A DNA stretch of 64,000 bases, from assembly GCF_008041935.1 (NCBI RefSeq), contig NZ_VKAC01000004.1, forward strand, positions 186,001 to 250,000, read 5' to 3'. The translations under genes and the position numbers were made by a program. Positions within the stretch are counted from its first letter, which is position 1; every line of letters starts with the position of its first letter. Shown here one piece after another: positions 51,820 through 60,211 of the stretch. Under the pieces are notes generated by a model that had not been told where the DNA came from, did no database searches, and worked only from the letters and a program-made list of their open reading frames with translations. The stretch is from Quadrisphaera setariae. Lineage in GTDB: Bacteria; Actinomycetota; Actinomycetes; Actinomycetales; Quadrisphaeraceae.

Positions 51820-51975
51820 TCAGGCCCCGGCGCTGCCCGGCTCCGGCGGGGACACCTCACCGGCCTGCAGCTCCTGGAGCTCGCGCTCCGGCGTCTCCGC
51901 CGCGGCCGGGTCCGCGTTCGCGCCGGGGAGCCCTCCGGTCTTGCCGACTCCCTGCTCGTGGGTGCTCTCGCTCAT
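51820..51975 (-). CDS. Small acidic 51-residue protein, unknown
   Basis: ATG at 51975 reads MSESTHEQGVGKTGGLPGAN and then an acidic, helical-looking stretch (TPERELQELQAGEVSPPEP) to a TGA at 51820. AGGAGG lies just before the start but only 1 nt away, which is closer than ideal. Gly/Pro/Glu-rich, no membrane segment or cysteine. Divergent from the SpoIIE phosphatase with 26 bp between starts. Codon usage matches neighbours. Likely real but not certain. Confidence 0.5.
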   Translation of the reverse strand: MSESTHEQGVGKTGGLPGANADPAAAETPERELQELQAGEVSPPEPGSAGA

Positions 51976-52001
51976 GCCTCCTGCCTACAGCTCCCAGCCT
52001 C

Positions 52002-53150
52002 GTGCGGCACGCTGAGGGCGTGGGCGGGGGCATCGGCGCAGGCGCGGACGACGAGCACGTGCTGCTGCGCCCCACCCGGCGCTGGCTGTGGATCGGGGTG
52101 GCGGCCTGCGCCGGGCTCGCGGTGACCGACCTCGTCTCCGGCGAGCTCAGCGGAGACCCGGGTGCGGCGAACATCGGGGGCGCGTTCGCGCTGGCCCCCA
52201 CGCTCACGGCCATCGGCGGGGCCCGCTGGCACGTGGTGGTGGTGGGGCTGCTGGCCACCCTGGTGGCGCTGTGGACGTGCCTGGTGGACGGCACCCCGCC
52301 CCTGACCACGCTGGTGAGCTGCGCCGTGGTGGCGCTGTCGACGGCGGTGGTGGCCGTGGTGGCGGGGGTGCGCCGCTCCCACCTGGCGCAGCTGCAGGAC
52401 CGCCGCCAGGCCGCGCGCACGCTGCAGTCGGCGATGCTCACGCACCTGCCGCAGCCGCGCGGCCTGCAGCTGGCCAGCCGCTACACCCCGGCGAGCTCCG
52501 GAGACCAGGTGGGCGGCGACTGGTACGACGCCCTCGTGGACGCCTCCGGCGCCACCACCCTGGTCATCGGCGACGTCATGGGCCACGACATCCGCGCCGC
52601 CGCCACCATGGGGCAGGTGCGCGCGGTGCTGCGCGCCTACGCCGTGGAGGGCGGGCAGGAGCCGTCGGCGCTCATCGCCCGCACCGAGACCGCCCTGGAC
52701 GCCCTCGGCCTGGACGTCATGGCCACGCTGGTGGTGGCCCGGGTGGACCCGCCGGAGACCCCCGGAGGCCCGCGGTGCCTGGTGTGGAGCAGCGCCGGCC
52801 ACCCGCCGCCGGTGCTGCTGCGCACCGGACCGGACGGACGGGCGCACGCGTCCGTGGTGCCCACCAGCGGCGGGGAGCCCGGGCCCGACGTCATGGTGGG
52901 CGTGGTGCCCGGGTCGCCCCGCCGCGACCACCGCTGCAGCCTGCCGCCCGGCGCCACGCTGCTGCTGCACACCGACGGCCTGGTCGAGCGGCGCGACGCC
53001 GACCTGGAGCAGGGCACGGCCGCGCTGCTCGCCGAGCTGGAGCGCGAGGGGCACCGCGACCTCGACGACCTGCTCGACACCGCGCTGCCCGACCTGCTGC
53101 ACGGGCACCACGACGACGACGTCGCGGTGCTCGCCGTCCGCACGTCCTGA
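52002..53150 (+). CDS. Membrane SpoIIE-type (PP2C) serine phosphatase
   Basis: 382 residues. About three or four N-terminal membrane helices (WLWIGVAACAGLAVTDL; VVVVGLLATLVALWTCL; LVSCAVVALSTAVVAVVAG), then a short coiled linker (LQDRRQAARTLQSAMLTHLP) and the phosphatase domain: GDQVGGDWYDA, IGDVMGHDIRAAA, VWSSAGHPPPVLL, HTDGLVERR and DDVAVLAVR, all metal-binding positions present. RsbU/SpoIIE enzymes dephosphorylate anti-anti-sigma factors; no sigma or anti-sigma gene is adjacent. GTG 52002 or GTG 52020. Confidence 0.88.
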   Translation: MRHAEGVGGGIGAGADDEHVLLRPTRRWLWIGVAACAGLAVTDLVSGELSGDPGAANIGGAFALAPTLTAIGGARWHVVVVGLLATLVALWTCLVDGTPPLTTLVSCAVVALSTAVVAVVAGVRRSHLAQLQDRRQAARTLQSAMLTHLPQPRGLQLASRYTPASSGDQVGGDWYDALVDASGATTLVIGDVMGHDIRAAATMGQVRAVLRAYAVEGGQEPSALIARTETALDALGLDVMATLVVARVDPPETPGGPRCLVWSSAGHPPPVLLRTGPDGRAHASVVPTSGGEPGPDVMVGVVPGSPRRDHRCSLPPGATLLLHTDGLVERRDADLEQGTAALLAELEREGHRDLDDLLDTALPDLLHGHHDDDVAVLAVRTS

Positions 53151-53210
53151 CCCGCCGCCGGAAAACCCGCGGGCCCCCCGTCGCCTCCGCCGCCTACCCT
53201 GGACGGCGAG

Positions 53211-56200
53211 ATGACGACGACGACAGCGGGCCCCGACCCCGACGTGCTGCGCAGCGGGCTCGTGGCCACCACCCTCCGCGACGAGCGCCGCCTGGGGCGG
53301 CGCCTGGACGGCGCAGAGCGCGCCAAGGGTCCCCGGCGGGCCCAGCAGCTGGCCGAGGTGGCCGAGCAGGTGGTCGCCGCGCAGGGGCGCCTGGCCTCGC
53401 GGGCTGCGTCCGCGGACGCGCTGGTCGGCTCCCTCACCTACCCCGACCTGCCCGTCAGCGCCCGGCGCGACGACATCGCCGCCGCCATCGCCGGACACCA
53501 GGTGGTCGTCGTCGCCGGCGAGACCGGCTCGGGCAAGACCACGCAGCTGCCGAAGATCTGCCTGGAGCTGGGCCGCGGCGTCCGCGGCCTCGTCGGGCAC
53601 ACCCAGCCGCGGCGCATCGCCGCCCGAGCGGTGGCCGAGCGCGTGGCCGACGAGCTGGGCGGTGAGGTCGGCGGCGCGGTCGGCTACGCCGTGCGGTTCA
53701 CCGACGAGGTCGGCCCGGACAGCCTCGTGAAGCTCATGACCGACGGCATCCTCCTGGCCGAGGTCCAGCGCGACCCGGACCTGCTCGCCTACGACACGAT
53801 CATCATCGACGAGGCGCACGAGCGGTCCCTCACCATCGACTTCCTCCTGGGGTACCTGCACCGGCTGCTGCCGCGCCGCCCGGACCTCAAGGTGGTCATC
53901 ACCTCCGCGACCATCGACCCGCAGCGCTTCGCCGACCACTTCTCGACCGTGGCGGGCGAGGTGCCGGTGGTGGAGGTCTCCGGGCGCACGTTCCCGGTGG
54001 AGGTCCGCTACCGCCCGCTCAGCCTGGACGAGACCCCCCTCGACGACGATGCAGCGGACGACGGCTCCGACGACGACGGCGAGTCCCTCGAGGCCGACCC
54101 CGACGACGCGCGGCGCGGCGGCGGAGCCTCGGGCTCTGCTGACAGGGACCAGACCGAGGGCGTGGTCGACGCCGTCGCCGAGCTCACCGCGCTGGGCGAC
54201 GGTGACGTGCTCGTGTTCCTCTCCGGCGAGCGCGACATCCGCGACACCGCCGACGCGCTGACCGCCGCGATCGAGCGCGGCGAGGTCCCCGGACTGCGTC
54301 CGGCGGGCTCGGGGGGCGCAGGCGCCACGGAGGTGCTGCCGCTGTTCGGCCGCCTGTCGGCAGCCGACCAGCACCGGGTGTTCTCCAAGCCCGGCGCGGG
54401 CACCTCGCGGCGCATCGTGCTGGCCACGAACGTGGCCGAGACGTCGCTGACCGTTCCTGGCATCCGGTACGTCGTCGACACCGGCACCGCCCGCATCTCG
54501 CGGTACTCCGCGCGCACCAAGGTGCAGCGCCTGCCCATCGAGCCGGTGAGCCAGGCGAGCGCCGCACAGCGCTCCGGCCGGTGCGGTCGCGTGGCCGACG
54601 GCGTGGCGATCCGCCTGTACTCCGAACGCGACTTCGAGTCGCGTCCCCGGTTCACCCAGCCCGAGGTGCAGCGCACGTCGCTGGCCAGCGTCATCCTGCA
54701 GATGGCCTCCCTCGGCCTGGGCGCGGTGGAGGACTTCCCCTTCCTCGACGCCCCCGACCGCCGCCAGGTGCGCGACGGCCTCGCGCTGCTGCACGAGCTC
54801 GGCGCGATCGACACCGCCACGCCGGAGGGGAACCCCCGCCTGACGGAGGTCGGCAAGCGGCTGGCGCAGGTGCCGGCCGACCCGCGCTTCGCGCGGATGC
54901 TGCTCCAGGCCGACCGCGAGGGCGTCGTCCCCGAGCTGCTCGTGCTCGTGGCGTCCCTGTCGGTGCAGGACGTGCGCGAGCGCCCCCTGGAGAACGCCGA
55001 CGCCGCCCGCGAGAGCCACCGGCGCTTCGCCGACGAGCACTCCGACTTCGTCTCCACGCTGAACCTGTGGAAGCACCTGACGGAGCAGGCCGCCGAGAGG
55101 TCGTCGTCGTCGTTCCGGCGGATGTGCAAGGCGGAGTTCCTCCACCACCTGAGGATCCGCGAGTGGCAGGACGTCCACGCGCAGCTGCGGCGGGTGCTGC
55201 GCGGGCTGGGCGTCTCCACGCCCAGCGGGGCGGAGAGCGCCCGCGTGCGGACGGGCGAGGAGCTGGAGCCCGTGCGGGCGCAGGTGCACGCCGCACTGCT
55301 CGCGGGACTGCTGACGCAGGTGGGCAGCAAGGACCTGCGCGCCGAGGAGAAGAACGGGCAGGCTCGGGGGGGCCGCGACGGCGGTCGGGACGGGGCTTGC
55401 GAGGTGCGGCGCCGCGGGCCGGCGGAGTACGTCGGGGCCCGCGGCACGCGGTTCGCCATCGCCCCCGGGTCGGTGCTCGCCAAGCGGTCGCCGAGCTGGG
55501 TGGTGGCCGCCGAGCTGGTGGAGACCTCGCGGCTGTGGGCGCGCGTGGTGGCCCGGGTCGACCCCGAGCAGGTGGAAGCCCTCGCCGAGCACCTCGTGGT
55601 GCGGAGCCACTCGGAGCCGCGCTGGAGCAAGCAGCGCGGCGCGGCCGTGGCCACCGAGCGGGTCACGCTCTACGGCCTGCCGCTGGTGGCCGGGCGCACG
55701 GTGCCGCTGGCCCGCCTCGACCCGGTGGCTGCCCGCGACCTCTTCATCCGCCACGCCCTCGTGGGCGGGGAGTGGGACGCGCGGGGCGCCGCCGTGGCCT
55801 TCGTCGACGCCAACGCCGCCGTGGCGCGCGACGTCGAGGAGCTGCAGGCCCGCACCCGCCGCCGCGACCTGCGCGTCGACGACGAGGCCCTGGTCGCCTT
55901 CTACGACGCCCGGCTGCCCGCCGACGCCACCAGCGCCCGCGCCTTCGAGGCGTGGTGGCGCCGCGAGCGCCGCACCCGCCCCGACCTGCTGACGCTGACC
56001 GTCGCGGACCTCACCACCGGTGAAGCCGACGTGGAGGACGCCCCGACGTCGTGGAGCTCGGGCAGCTTCGACCTGTCGCTGAGCTACCGGTTCGACCCGC
56101 ACGCCGCCGACGACGGCGTCACCGTCCACGTGCCGCTCGCCGTGCTCGCGCAGGTCCCCGAGACCGGGCTGGACTGGGGCGTGCCCGCGTGGCGCACCGA

Positions 56201-57521
56201 GCTGGTGACGGCGCTGCTGCGGGCGCTGCCCAAGCCGGTCAGGGTGCAGCTCGTACCCGTCCCGGACACGGCCCGCGAGGTGGCCGCGGCGCTGCCGGAC
56301 GTCCCGCCGCCGGGCGTGAGGCTCGTCGAGGCGGTGGGCGAGGTGCTGCGGGCGCGCCGCGGCGTCGTCGTGCCAGCGGAGGCGTGGGACGCGGCGCGCC
56401 TGGCGGAGACCGCACCGCACCTGCTGCCGACGTACGCCCTGGAGGACGCCGACGGGCGCGTCGTCGCCACCGGCAAGGACCTCGCCGCGCTGCGGGAGAG
56501 GACCGCCGGGGCCCAGCGCGCCGCCGTCGTCCAGGCGGTGACGGCGGGCGCACGCGCGTCGGGGCAGCAGCTGGAGCACGAGGCGCTGACCTCGTGGCCC
56601 GCTGGACTGGTGCTCGCCGAGCAGGTGGAGACCGCCGCGCCCGACGGTCGGCCGGTGGTCGGGTTCCCGAGCCTCGTCGTGGAGCGGTGGTCCGCAGGGT
56701 CGAAGGGGGCGGCGAAGGGGAAGGAGGGCGGCGAGCGCCGCATCGCGGTGCGCGTGCTCGCCACCGAGGCCGAGGCTCGCGCCGCCCACCCGCGGGGCGT
56801 GGCGCGCCTGGCGCGGCTCGTGCTGGCCAACCCCACCAAGTCGCTGCTGGACGGGCTGGGGACGCCGGGGCGCCTTGCGCTGGCGCGCTCTCCGCACGGC
56901 ACGGTGGAGGCGCTGCTGGCGGACTGCGCCGATGCCGCTGTCGACCACCTCGTCGGCGCCCGTGCTCCCGGCGGCGGGCTCGGCGTCCGCGACGCCGACG
57001 CGTTCGACGCGCTGCTGCGCGCCGTGCGCCCCGACCTGCTCGCCACGACGCAGCAGGTGCTGGGCCTGGTGCAGCGGGTGCTGAAGTCGGCCCGCGACGT
57101 GGAGCACGTCCTCGACAGGACGCCCGCCTCGCTGCCGCTGATCGCCTCACTGGCCGACGTGCGCGCGCAGCTCGGGGTGCTCGTGCACGCCGGGTTCGTC
57201 GCCGAGGCGGGGCTGGAGCGGCTGCCCGACGTGCAGCGCTACCTGCGCGCGCTGCTGCGGCGGCTCGAGGTCCTCGGCGGGGCCGGTGCTGCCCAGGCGG
57301 CCCAGCGCGACCGCGACCGCACCGGCGTCGTCCAGCGGCTCGAGGCGGACCTCGACCGTGCGGTGGCCGCGCTGCCGTCGGCCCGCCGCGACGCCGCCGA
57401 GGTGCGCGCGGTGCGCTGGCAGCTGCAGGAGCTGCGCGTCAGCCTCTTCGCGCAGACGGTGGGGGCGAGCGGCCCGGTGAGCGAGAAGCGCGTCTCCGCC
57501 GCCATCACCGCCCTCCGCTGA
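53211..57521 (+). CDS. hrpA: ATP-dependent RNA helicase HrpA
   Basis: 1436-residue DEAH-box helicase. Motifs: GETGSGKTTQ (I, ~residue 102), HTQPRRIAARAVAER (Ia), DEAHER (II), SATIDPQRF (III), LVFLSGERDIRD region, ATNVAETSLTVPGI (V) and QRSGRCGRVADG (VI). An acidic, low-complexity insert (DDDAADDGSDDDGESLEADP, ~residue 280) interrupts the helicase core. Ratchet and OB domains follow, then the long C-terminal DUF3418 typical of HrpA, with a Gly/Arg-rich insert near residue 720. E. coli HrpA is involved in mRNA processing and ribosome rescue. ATG 53211 with upstream AACCC, weak ribosome-binding site. Confidence 0.92.
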   Translation: MTTTTAGPDPDVLRSGLVATTLRDERRLGRRLDGAERAKGPRRAQQLAEVAEQVVAAQGRLASRAASADALVGSLTYPDLPVSARRDDIAAAIAGHQVVVVAGETGSGKTTQLPKICLELGRGVRGLVGHTQPRRIAARAVAERVADELGGEVGGAVGYAVRFTDEVGPDSLVKLMTDGILLAEVQRDPDLLAYDTIIIDEAHERSLTIDFLLGYLHRLLPRRPDLKVVITSATIDPQRFADHFSTVAGEVPVVEVSGRTFPVEVRYRPLSLDETPLDDDAADDGSDDDGESLEADPDDARRGGGASGSADRDQTEGVVDAVAELTALGDGDVLVFLSGERDIRDTADALTAAIERGEVPGLRPAGSGGAGATEVLPLFGRLSAADQHRVFSKPGAGTSRRIVLATNVAETSLTVPGIRYVVDTGTARISRYSARTKVQRLPIEPVSQASAAQRSGRCGRVADGVAIRLYSERDFESRPRFTQPEVQRTSLASVILQMASLGLGAVEDFPFLDAPDRRQVRDGLALLHELGAIDTATPEGNPRLTEVGKRLAQVPADPRFARMLLQADREGVVPELLVLVASLSVQDVRERPLENADAARESHRRFADEHSDFVSTLNLWKHLTEQAAERSSSSFRRMCKAEFLHHLRIREWQDVHAQLRRVLRGLGVSTPSGAESARVRTGEELEPVRAQVHAALLAGLLTQVGSKDLRAEEKNGQARGGRDGGRDGACEVRRRGPAEYVGARGTRFAIAPGSVLAKRSPSWVVAAELVETSRLWARVVARVDPEQVEALAEHLVVRSHSEPRWSKQRGAAVATERVTLYGLPLVAGRTVPLARLDPVAARDLFIRHALVGGEWDARGAAVAFVDANAAVARDVEELQARTRRRDLRVDDEALVAFYDARLPADATSARAFEAWWRRERRTRPDLLTLTVADLTTGEADVEDAPTSWSSGSFDLSLSYRFDPHAADDGVTVHVPLAVLAQVPETGLDWGVPAWRTELVTALLRALPKPVRVQLVPVPDTAREVAAALPDVPPPGVRLVEAVGEVLRARRGVVVPAEAWDAARLAETAPHLLPTYALEDADGRVVATGKDLAALRERTAGAQRAAVVQAVTAGARASGQQLEHEALTSWPAGLVLAEQVETAAPDGRPVVGFPSLVVERWSAGSKGAAKGKEGGERRIAVRVLATEAEARAAHPRGVARLARLVLANPTKSLLDGLGTPGRLALARSPHGTVEALLADCADAAVDHLVGARAPGGGLGVRDADAFDALLRAVRPDLLATTQQVLGLVQRVLKSARDVEHVLDRTPASLPLIASLADVRAQLGVLVHAGFVAEAGLERLPDVQRYLRALLRRLEVLGGAGAAQAAQRDRDRTGVVQRLEADLDRAVAALPSARRDAAEVRAVRWQLQELRVSLFAQTVGASGPVSEKRVSAAITALR

Positions 57522-57824
57522 CCCCTCGCCCCACCCCTGCGGCCCCGACCCCGACCCCTGTCACGATCACGCACCTGCGCGCCACGACCCCGGCACCCCA
57601 CCGCCGGGAGTGACGCTCGGCCGCATGATCGTGGAGGCGGTCAGCGGCGGCGGACCAGGGCGTTGAGCACGACGACGGCAGCATCCGGCCGGCAGCGCTC
57701 GTCGTCGTCCCGCTCCGACCGCGGTGGGGGCGGAGGGTGCGGGCGGGTGTCGTCGTGGTGCGCGTGCCAGCCAGGCTGGGCGGGACGGCTGGTCGGCGGC
57801 TCGCCGGCGACGTGCCCGGGTGCG
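57522..57824. other. Intergenic region without convincing gene
   Basis: 303 bp between the hrpA stop and the end of the minus-strand gene. It contains CACGATCACG (57562) and GCATGATCGTGG (57623), members of a motif repeated in other gaps of the window. A minus-strand frame ending at 57641 (…VVVLNALVRRR) is open but has no credible start or ribosome-binding site. Confidence 0.4.
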
Positions 57825-58358
57825 TCAGGAGGACGCGGGCTCCGGAGCGAGCTCAGCAGGCGGAGTCGCCGAGGGCGCGGTCTCCCCGTCCGGCGAGCTG
57901 GGTGCGGCGGTGGGCGGGTCGCTCCTGCGCGTGGCCCCGGCGTCCTCGCCGAGCAGGAGCCGGAGCTGCTGCTCGTCGGTCTGGCCGGGGTCCTCCCCCA
58001 GCACCCCGCCGGCGGTGGCGCCCTCCGGGAGGGTCGTCCGGTCGGCAGGGCCCCCGGCGGAGCGGTCACCGGTCGGGACGGCGGTCGCTCCCCAGCCGTC
58101 ACCGGAGCTCTCCGCAGGAGTCTGCGCGTCGCTCGGTGAGGTGGTCGCCGCAGCCGTCGGTGCGCGGCCGGCGGTGTCACCCGGGGAGGACTCCGCGGTC
58201 GGAGCTGCGGTGCTGAGCGGCGCCTGCCACCCGCTCCAGGCCGGTGTGTGGGCGATGGTCAGCGCGTGGCCGACCAGCCAGCCGCAGGCCGCCGTGCCGA
58301 CGATCGCCCCCGTGCCGAGGACGGCGGCACGCACCACACCCGCGATCAGCGACGCCAC
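57825..58358 (-). CDS. Putative single-pass membrane protein with disordered extracellular tail
   Basis: 177 residues from the GTG at 58358, chosen because GGAG lies 5 nt upstream; the frame stays open to a GTG at 58415. A membrane helix at the N-terminus (LIAGVVRAAVLGTGAIVGTA, GWLVGHALTIA) is followed by a long Ser/Thr/Pro/Glu/Asp-rich tail without structure (TAAATTSPSDAQTPAESSGD). No enzyme motif. Composition fits many actinobacterial secreted or cell-wall proteins. It could be spurious; codon pattern is the main support. Confidence 0.5.
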   Translation of the reverse strand: MASLIAGVVRAAVLGTGAIVGTAACGWLVGHALTIAHTPAWSGWQAPLSTAAPTAESSPGDTAGRAPTAAATTSPSDAQTPAESSGDGWGATAVPTGDRSAGGPADRTTLPEGATAGGVLGEDPGQTDEQQLRLLLGEDAGATRRSDPPTAAPSSPDGETAPSATPPAELAPEPASS

Positions 58359-58505
58359 GCCCGCTCCACTCCGTCCGCGCTCCGCGCTCCGCGCGGTCCG
58401 GCGGCTTCTCCTCACCGGCAGCGATCACCGTGACGCGCTGCGTGAGCGCCGTCCAGCCGCGCTCGGCCGTCAGTGGCCCGGTGGCCGTCTCACGTCATCC
58501 GCTCG

Positions 58506-58557
58506 GCGGTCCCGCGTCCGCGCGGCGGTCTGCAGCCGAGCGCGGACGCGGGACCGC
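58506..58557. terminator. Terminator hairpin with 18-bp perfect arms
   Basis: GCGGTCCCGCGTCCGCGC (58506-58523) is exactly complementary to 58540-58557, with a 16-nt loop. It lies 4 bp after the stop of the minus-strand ScyE-like gene. Confidence 0.8.
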
Positions 58558-58561
58558 GGCG

Positions 58562-59689
58562 TCACAGGGCGGTGAACGCGCTCTTGCGGACCTCGGCCAC
58601 CACGCCGACCGGCGGTGCGCCAGCCGGTGTGGTGCCGAACTGGCCCGCGACGCTCCACGCGGTGGTGTAGAGCGCGCCGTCCCTCCACTGCAGGCCCAGC
58701 GGCATCGTCACCTGCGCCGCAGAGCGCCGGCCGTCCGGTGCGACCGCGACGATCCGGCCGATGGTCGAGGGGTCGAAGCCGGCCGGAGGCGGTCCGTCCT
58801 GAGGGGGTGCCCCCTCGAGCAGCTCGCTGACGTAGACGGTGCCGTCGTCGCCCACGGCCACCCCGGTGGGGCCGGTGAAGCCGGTGATCTCGCGCACCTG
58901 GTGGCCCGTGCGGTCGAGCACGTAGACGCGGCCCTCGCCGGGCACCTCCGCGGTGAGCGCGGCGACGTAGACCTTCCCACCCGGGCCGTAGGAGAGCCCG
59001 GTGGGGACGGAGTCGCAGCCCGTGAGGCTGCCGTTGTTCGGCACCCCGGCGCAGGCCCCGGTGGTCACGGTGGGCGGCACGAAGAAGGTGCTGACCCGCC
59101 CGTCCGCGGCCACCGCCAGCACGTCGTTCGCACCGCCGTCGGCCACGTACGCCAGCGGCGCGTGCTTCCCGCTGCCGGCCAGCACCGAGAACGGGTTGGA
59201 CAGGGCGTCCGGTGCAGCCTGGTCCTGCCCGTCGGGGTTGGTGCTCTTCTCGTAGCCGAGCAGGTCCACCAGCGCGCGCAGCTGGCCGGGAGGCCCGGCG
59301 TACAGGGTCGCCTGCCCCGCGACGGCGGGGGCGTCGGGTGCCCCGCCGGAGGTCAGCGCGAGCACGGTGCGCCCGGAGGTGTCAGCGGCCGCCAGGCCCG
59401 GCTGCGTCGCGAGCACGCGCTGCCCGCCGGCTCCCGGTCCCTCGACGCGCGTCACCTCACCGGTGCCCTGCTCGGCCACCACGAGACGCCCGCGACCGTC
59501 GAACCTCACGCTCCACGGGTCGGACAGCCCCGACGCGACCACCTCCACCGGTGGCCCTGCGTCGTGGTGACCCCCTCCGTGGCGGCCGTGGGCTCCGGCC
59601 GGTGGTGCCAGCAGCACCAGCGCGGACCCGACCGCCGCGGCGGAGAGCACCGCCCTCGCGCGCCTGGACCGCGCACTCGTCACCAGCAT
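58562..59689 (-). CDS. Secreted NHL/ScyD-ScyE-type beta-propeller protein
   Basis: 375 residues from the ATG at 59689, giving a clean signal peptide (ARAVLSAAAVGSALVLLAPPAGA) after basic residues. The body has repeated propeller blades: GLSDPWSVRFDGRGRLVVAE, NNGSLTGCDSVPTGLSYGPG, VYVAALTAEVPGEGRVYVLD, TGPTGVAVGDDGTVYVSELL. This is the ScyD/ScyE family pattern, common in actinobacteria as exported proteins of unknown role. A His/Gly-rich stretch (HGRHGGGHH) directly after the signal could bind metal. Terminated by the hairpin at 58506. Confidence 0.86.
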   Translation of the reverse strand: MLVTSARSRRARAVLSAAAVGSALVLLAPPAGAHGRHGGGHHDAGPPVEVVASGLSDPWSVRFDGRGRLVVAEQGTGEVTRVEGPGAGGQRVLATQPGLAAADTSGRTVLALTSGGAPDAPAVAGQATLYAGPPGQLRALVDLLGYEKSTNPDGQDQAAPDALSNPFSVLAGSGKHAPLAYVADGGANDVLAVAADGRVSTFFVPPTVTTGACAGVPNNGSLTGCDSVPTGLSYGPGGKVYVAALTAEVPGEGRVYVLDRTGHQVREITGFTGPTGVAVGDDGTVYVSELLEGAPPQDGPPPAGFDPSTIGRIVAVAPDGRRSAAQVTMPLGLQWRDGALYTTAWSVAGQFGTTPAGAPPVGVVAEVRKSAFTAL

Positions 59690-59871
59690 CCGGACCACCC
59701 CCTCGTGGCCGGGACCCCACGTCCCGGGACGGCCCACCAGGATCCTCACAGCGGACCCCCAGCAACAGGGGCCCACCACCCTGGCGCGACGGGACCCCCC
59801 GGGAGCACGATGAGCGGTTGGCCGCGCTCACCGCGCGGTGGACTCCCTCGACCGCCGCAGGGGCGTCGCCC

Positions 59872-60150
59872 TCAGGACGAGCCGCTCCCGGCGTGGGTGA
59901 TCACACCGACGGTCAGCAGCACGAGGAACAGCGCCACCGCTGCGGCCGAGGTGAAGAACCCCGCCAGGACCGTCTTCGGGTTGCTCGCATCCCCGTCGAT
60001 GACGCGCCGGCGCGCCCGCACCGCGAGCCACACGCCGACCCCGCCACCCAGCAGCAGCACGGGCACGACCACGCCCAGCAGCAGCGAGACCAGCCCCACC
60101 GCCAGCGAGACCGTCCCCAGCCCGTTGTTCTCGCCCGGCACCCTCGGCAC
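59872..60150 (-). CDS. Small DUF4190-like membrane protein
   Basis: 92 residues with two membrane helices: GTVSLAVGLVSLLLGVVVPV and VLAGFFTSAAAVALFLVLLT, separated by a basic loop (RARRRVIDGDASNPKT). This matches DUF4190-type small membrane proteins. Function unknown; possibly two-helix membrane scaffolds. GTG 60150. It lies 61 bp downstream of the M3 peptidase on the same strand. Confidence 0.75.
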   Translation of the reverse strand: MPRVPGENNGLGTVSLAVGLVSLLLGVVVPVLLLGGGVGVWLAVRARRRVIDGDASNPKTVLAGFFTSAAAVALFLVLLTVGVITHAGSGSS

Positions 60151-60211
60151 GCCGCCCCCTGACCGTCGTCGTCCTGCTGTGGTCCGCCAGCCCTCGGGGC
60201 GGGCGACCGGC

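Noticed and set aside
51972-57107. 1711-codon minus-strand open frame opposite hrpA
   Set aside because: It lies antisense to a clear HrpA with all helicase motifs; its composition (Arg/His/Gln/Gly-rich) is typical of GC-rich shadow frames.
57641-57824. Small minus-strand gene ending in VVVLNALVRRR
   Set aside because: No start codon with a ribosome-binding site that avoids overlapping the neighbouring gene; composition is Pro/Arg-rich noise.
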